From assembly GCA_030145055.1 (NCBI GenBank), contig JAQYWK010000003.1, positions 496,001 to 560,000 of the forward strand: a stretch of DNA of 64,000 nucleotides, written 5' to 3'. This DNA is from Desulfovibrio sp. (lineage in GTDB: Bacteria; Desulfobacterota; Desulfovibrionia; Desulfovibrionales; Desulfovibrionaceae). Below are positions 62,413-64,000 of this stretch, piece by piece. Each line of letters begins with the position of its first letter. Position 1 is the stretch's first letter. The notes below the pieces were generated by a model. That model ran no database searches. It saw only the letters and a program-made list of their open reading frames with translations, and had not been told where the DNA came from. Position numbers and translations under genes: made by a program.

Positions 62413-63492
62413 TTATTCTTTTATTATAGGTGAATCGGTAAGCAAACCCATCGAGATTGCACGTTTCTCCCAGCTTTTTCGCGCCAGCAATTGAATGTCA
62501 GCGACTTTGTCTGATTCATCCATGATTTCTACTCCCAACAAAGTCTCAATTACATCTTCAATTGTGACGACCCCAGAAGTGCCCCCGTACGGGTCAATAA
62601 CAAGTGCCATATGTTCGTGATTGAGAATTAACTGATCAAGCAAGTCGGTGATTGCACTATCACCACGTATGCGCGGTATCTTCCTTTCAATTGTCTTAAG
62701 CTTGTTACTATGCTTATTACGAGTAAGCATCTCTAATAACTCCCGCTTCAAGAAATAACCCGTGACATCATCAATGGATTCATCAAACAATACTATTCGT
62801 GAAAAAATCATATCAGGATTGCTTTCATGAAAATGGGCCAAAGAGCCCTCTCTTTGGCTAGCTGCAATCATGACTCTAGGAGTCATGATGTCTTTTGCTG
62901 TGATTGTTTTAAATTTCAAAAGATTGCCTATTATATCGGATTCTTTTTTTTCCAACACGCCTTTGTCAGCTCCAACCTGAGCCATTGCCAAAAAATCCGT
63001 TCTTGAAAAGACACTTTTCTCTTTATCGTTTTTTAAGGACATCGTGAGAAATTGGCTAAACCATACTAAGGGAAACAATATTCTTATGATGAGTGATACT
63101 GACCATACGGTAAAGGGCGTCAGTTCCTTCCAGTAATTGGCTCCAATTGTTTTGGGGATCAACTCGGATAGAACCAGAATTGCCAATGTCATCAGTGCCG
63201 GAACCGCGAATCCTGTGATAAAAAGGCTCTCTTCGGCCCAGATAACAGCAGCTTGGTTGCCAACCCCGATAGCTCCTACTGTGTGTGCTATTGTGTTCAA
63301 AGTTAGAATTGCTGCGAGAGGTTTATCAATATTCTCTTTAAAGTGTTTCAAAATAGTAGCTATTTCAGTTTTATCATGTATCTGGATTTGAATGTAAGAA
63401 GGGGTAATACTCAGAAGAACTGCCTCCCAAAGAGAGCATAGGAATGAGCAGATAATAGCAAAAAAGAAAAAGAAAATAAGATATGATAGCAT
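62413..63492 (-). CDS. CNNM/CorC-type membrane protein (DUF21 plus CBS pair)
   Basis: 359 residues: N-terminal DUF21 transmembrane domain with about four spans (LIFFFFFAIICSFLCSLWEAVLLS, AAILTLNTIAHTVGAIGVG, MTLAILVLSELIPKTIGA), then a CBS pair starting at DIMTPRVMI and ending EHMALVIDPYGGTSGVVTIEDVIETLLG. Family members handle Mg2+ or Co2+ efflux. The C-terminal transporter-associated domain of longer homologues is missing, as in the short forms. Single gene on this strand. Confidence 0.88.
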   Translation of the reverse strand: MLSYLIFFFFFAIICSFLCSLWEAVLLSITPSYIQIQIHDKTEIATILKHFKENIDKPLAAILTLNTIAHTVGAIGVGNQAAVIWAEESLFITGFAVPALMTLAILVLSELIPKTIGANYWKELTPFTVWSVSLIIRILFPLVWFSQFLTMSLKNDKEKSVFSRTDFLAMAQVGADKGVLEKKESDIIGNLLKFKTITAKDIMTPRVMIAASQREGSLAHFHESNPDMIFSRIVLFDESIDDVTGYFLKRELLEMLTRNKHSNKLKTIERKIPRIRGDSAITDLLDQLILNHEHMALVIDPYGGTSGVVTIEDVIETLLGVEIMDESDKVADIQLLARKSWEKRAISMGLLTDSPIIKE

Positions 63493-63766
63493 GTACTAAA
63501 ATCCTAGTAGTGTTATGTTGTTTTAACAGATCAGCCTATCTGTTTGCAAAGTGACCTTATTGGAATCATGAATGCAATGCGGAAAAAGAATATGTTTAGT
63601 TTTTTATAGTGAAGCACTTAATATGGCAAACTAAATAACGCCTACGCCTGCCACGCCACAAGAGCTTTCTTCCTTGCCGCGCCCCATCGATACTGATTTA
63701 TTTAACCTGATTTAGCGATAACTCGGTAGCATGGTATTAGGTATGCGGCAAAAAAGAGATTTATAA

Positions 63767-64000
63767 ATGCCAACTAAAACATACTTTAATCCAGGCTGTG
63801 CGCTGTCCGTTTATAAACCAGAGATGGAAAAAACTATTTTAGATTTTCTGAACCAAATTATAATGAAACATCCTTACATAAAATATGCTGTCGGCATGAC
63901 CCGCAAGAATATGATTCTGAAAGATGGCATGTCCAATTACAAGAATATATTGATCAACACTAGTTATCCACTACCGAACCCTTCTCAAGGTTTTTCTAAG
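63767..64000 (+). pseudogene. frameshifted gene for a small Cys-motif (Fe-S/metal-binding-like) protein, runs off the edge
   Basis: The frame from ATG 63767 gives MPTKTYFNPGCALSVYKPEM then EKTILDFLN, a start I associate with a small cysteine-motif family. After about residue 30 the sensible continuation moves to the next frame, reading NYNETSLHKICCRHDPQEYDS with the paired CC and HDP, until a TAG near 63961. The original frame continues as low-quality sequence to the window end. This suggests a +1/-2 shift near 63855. A sequencing error or a real pseudogene are both possible; the end is not visible. Confidence 0.5.

Overview
The window reads as a chromosomal segment of a mesophilic, moderately AT-rich sulfate reducer of the Desulfovibrionaceae (Maridesulfovibrio-like; this rank is inferred from gene content, not from a search). 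The main evidence is a tmc operon (transmembrane redox complex with an acidic multihaem cytochrome c3) and a complete six-gene Ech-type [NiFe]-hydrogenase operon. Also typical are several two-gene metabolic units, TRAP transport, and many small proteins with degenerate enzyme folds. No prophage, plasmid backbone or CRISPR array was seen.

Layout. 1-3.6 kb: tmcD-C-B-A on the minus strand (tmcA runs off the left edge). 4.0-7.2 kb: ADP-forming acyl-CoA synthetase plus a BioD/DRTGG-type protein. 7.5-10.4 kb: degenerate HD-GYP protein, mobA, moeA (molybdenum cofactor). 10.5-13.9 kb: a DnaA-like protein lacking the ATPase domain, a divergent dnaA, and about 1 kb of AT-rich non-coding DNA with DnaA-box-like sites. 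14-22.6 kb: thyX, typA, asparaginase, azlCD with a divergent MocR regulator, a TPR protein, a lipoprotein and an OB-fold-like secreted protein. 22.8-26.1 kb: a small Rhs island (Rhs gene with an in-frame amber codon, candidate immunity genes, duplicated terminator segment, decayed Rhs core copy). 26.2-33.6 kb: tex, pseudo-receiver, Cys-rich protein, 3D-domain lipoprotein, orphan cbiQO, methyltransferase, a shikimate-kinase-like protein without a P-loop, and a dimethylargininase-like enzyme. 33.7-39 kb: hydantoinase/oxoprolinase operon, then a decayed strip with TRAP permease and IS110 relics. 39.3-46 kb: TIM-barrel isomerase, a three-gene cell-wall unit resembling the Helicobacter Csd4/Csd6 cell-shape enzymes, purB, an FmdB-type protein and a 37-residue basic protein. 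46.3-53.7 kb: conserved unknown, NlpC/P60 lipoprotein, echABCDEF, XRE/DUF2975 pair. 53.9-64 kb: pseudouridine synthase, TRAP dctPQM, FG-GAP periplasmic protein, RsmF-like methyltransferase, aldolase-family protein, tRNA-Val and tRNA-Asp, a CNNM/CorC-type membrane protein, and a frameshifted Fe-S-type gene at the right edge.

How the parts relate. Tmc is thought to take electrons from periplasmic cytochrome c3 across the membrane to cytoplasmic redox chemistry. Ech couples ferredoxin oxidation, H2 and ion translocation. Together they describe a hydrogen/electron-cycling metabolism. The most unusual items are the ATPase-less DnaA paralogue beside dnaA, the Csd4/Csd6-like trio in a probably vibrioid bacterium, the Rhs module, and a recurring theme of enzyme folds that have lost catalytic residues (HD-GYP, receiver, shikimate kinase, class I aldolase). 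Start codons were moved from the longest ORF where a Shine-Dalgarno sequence and family start argued for it.
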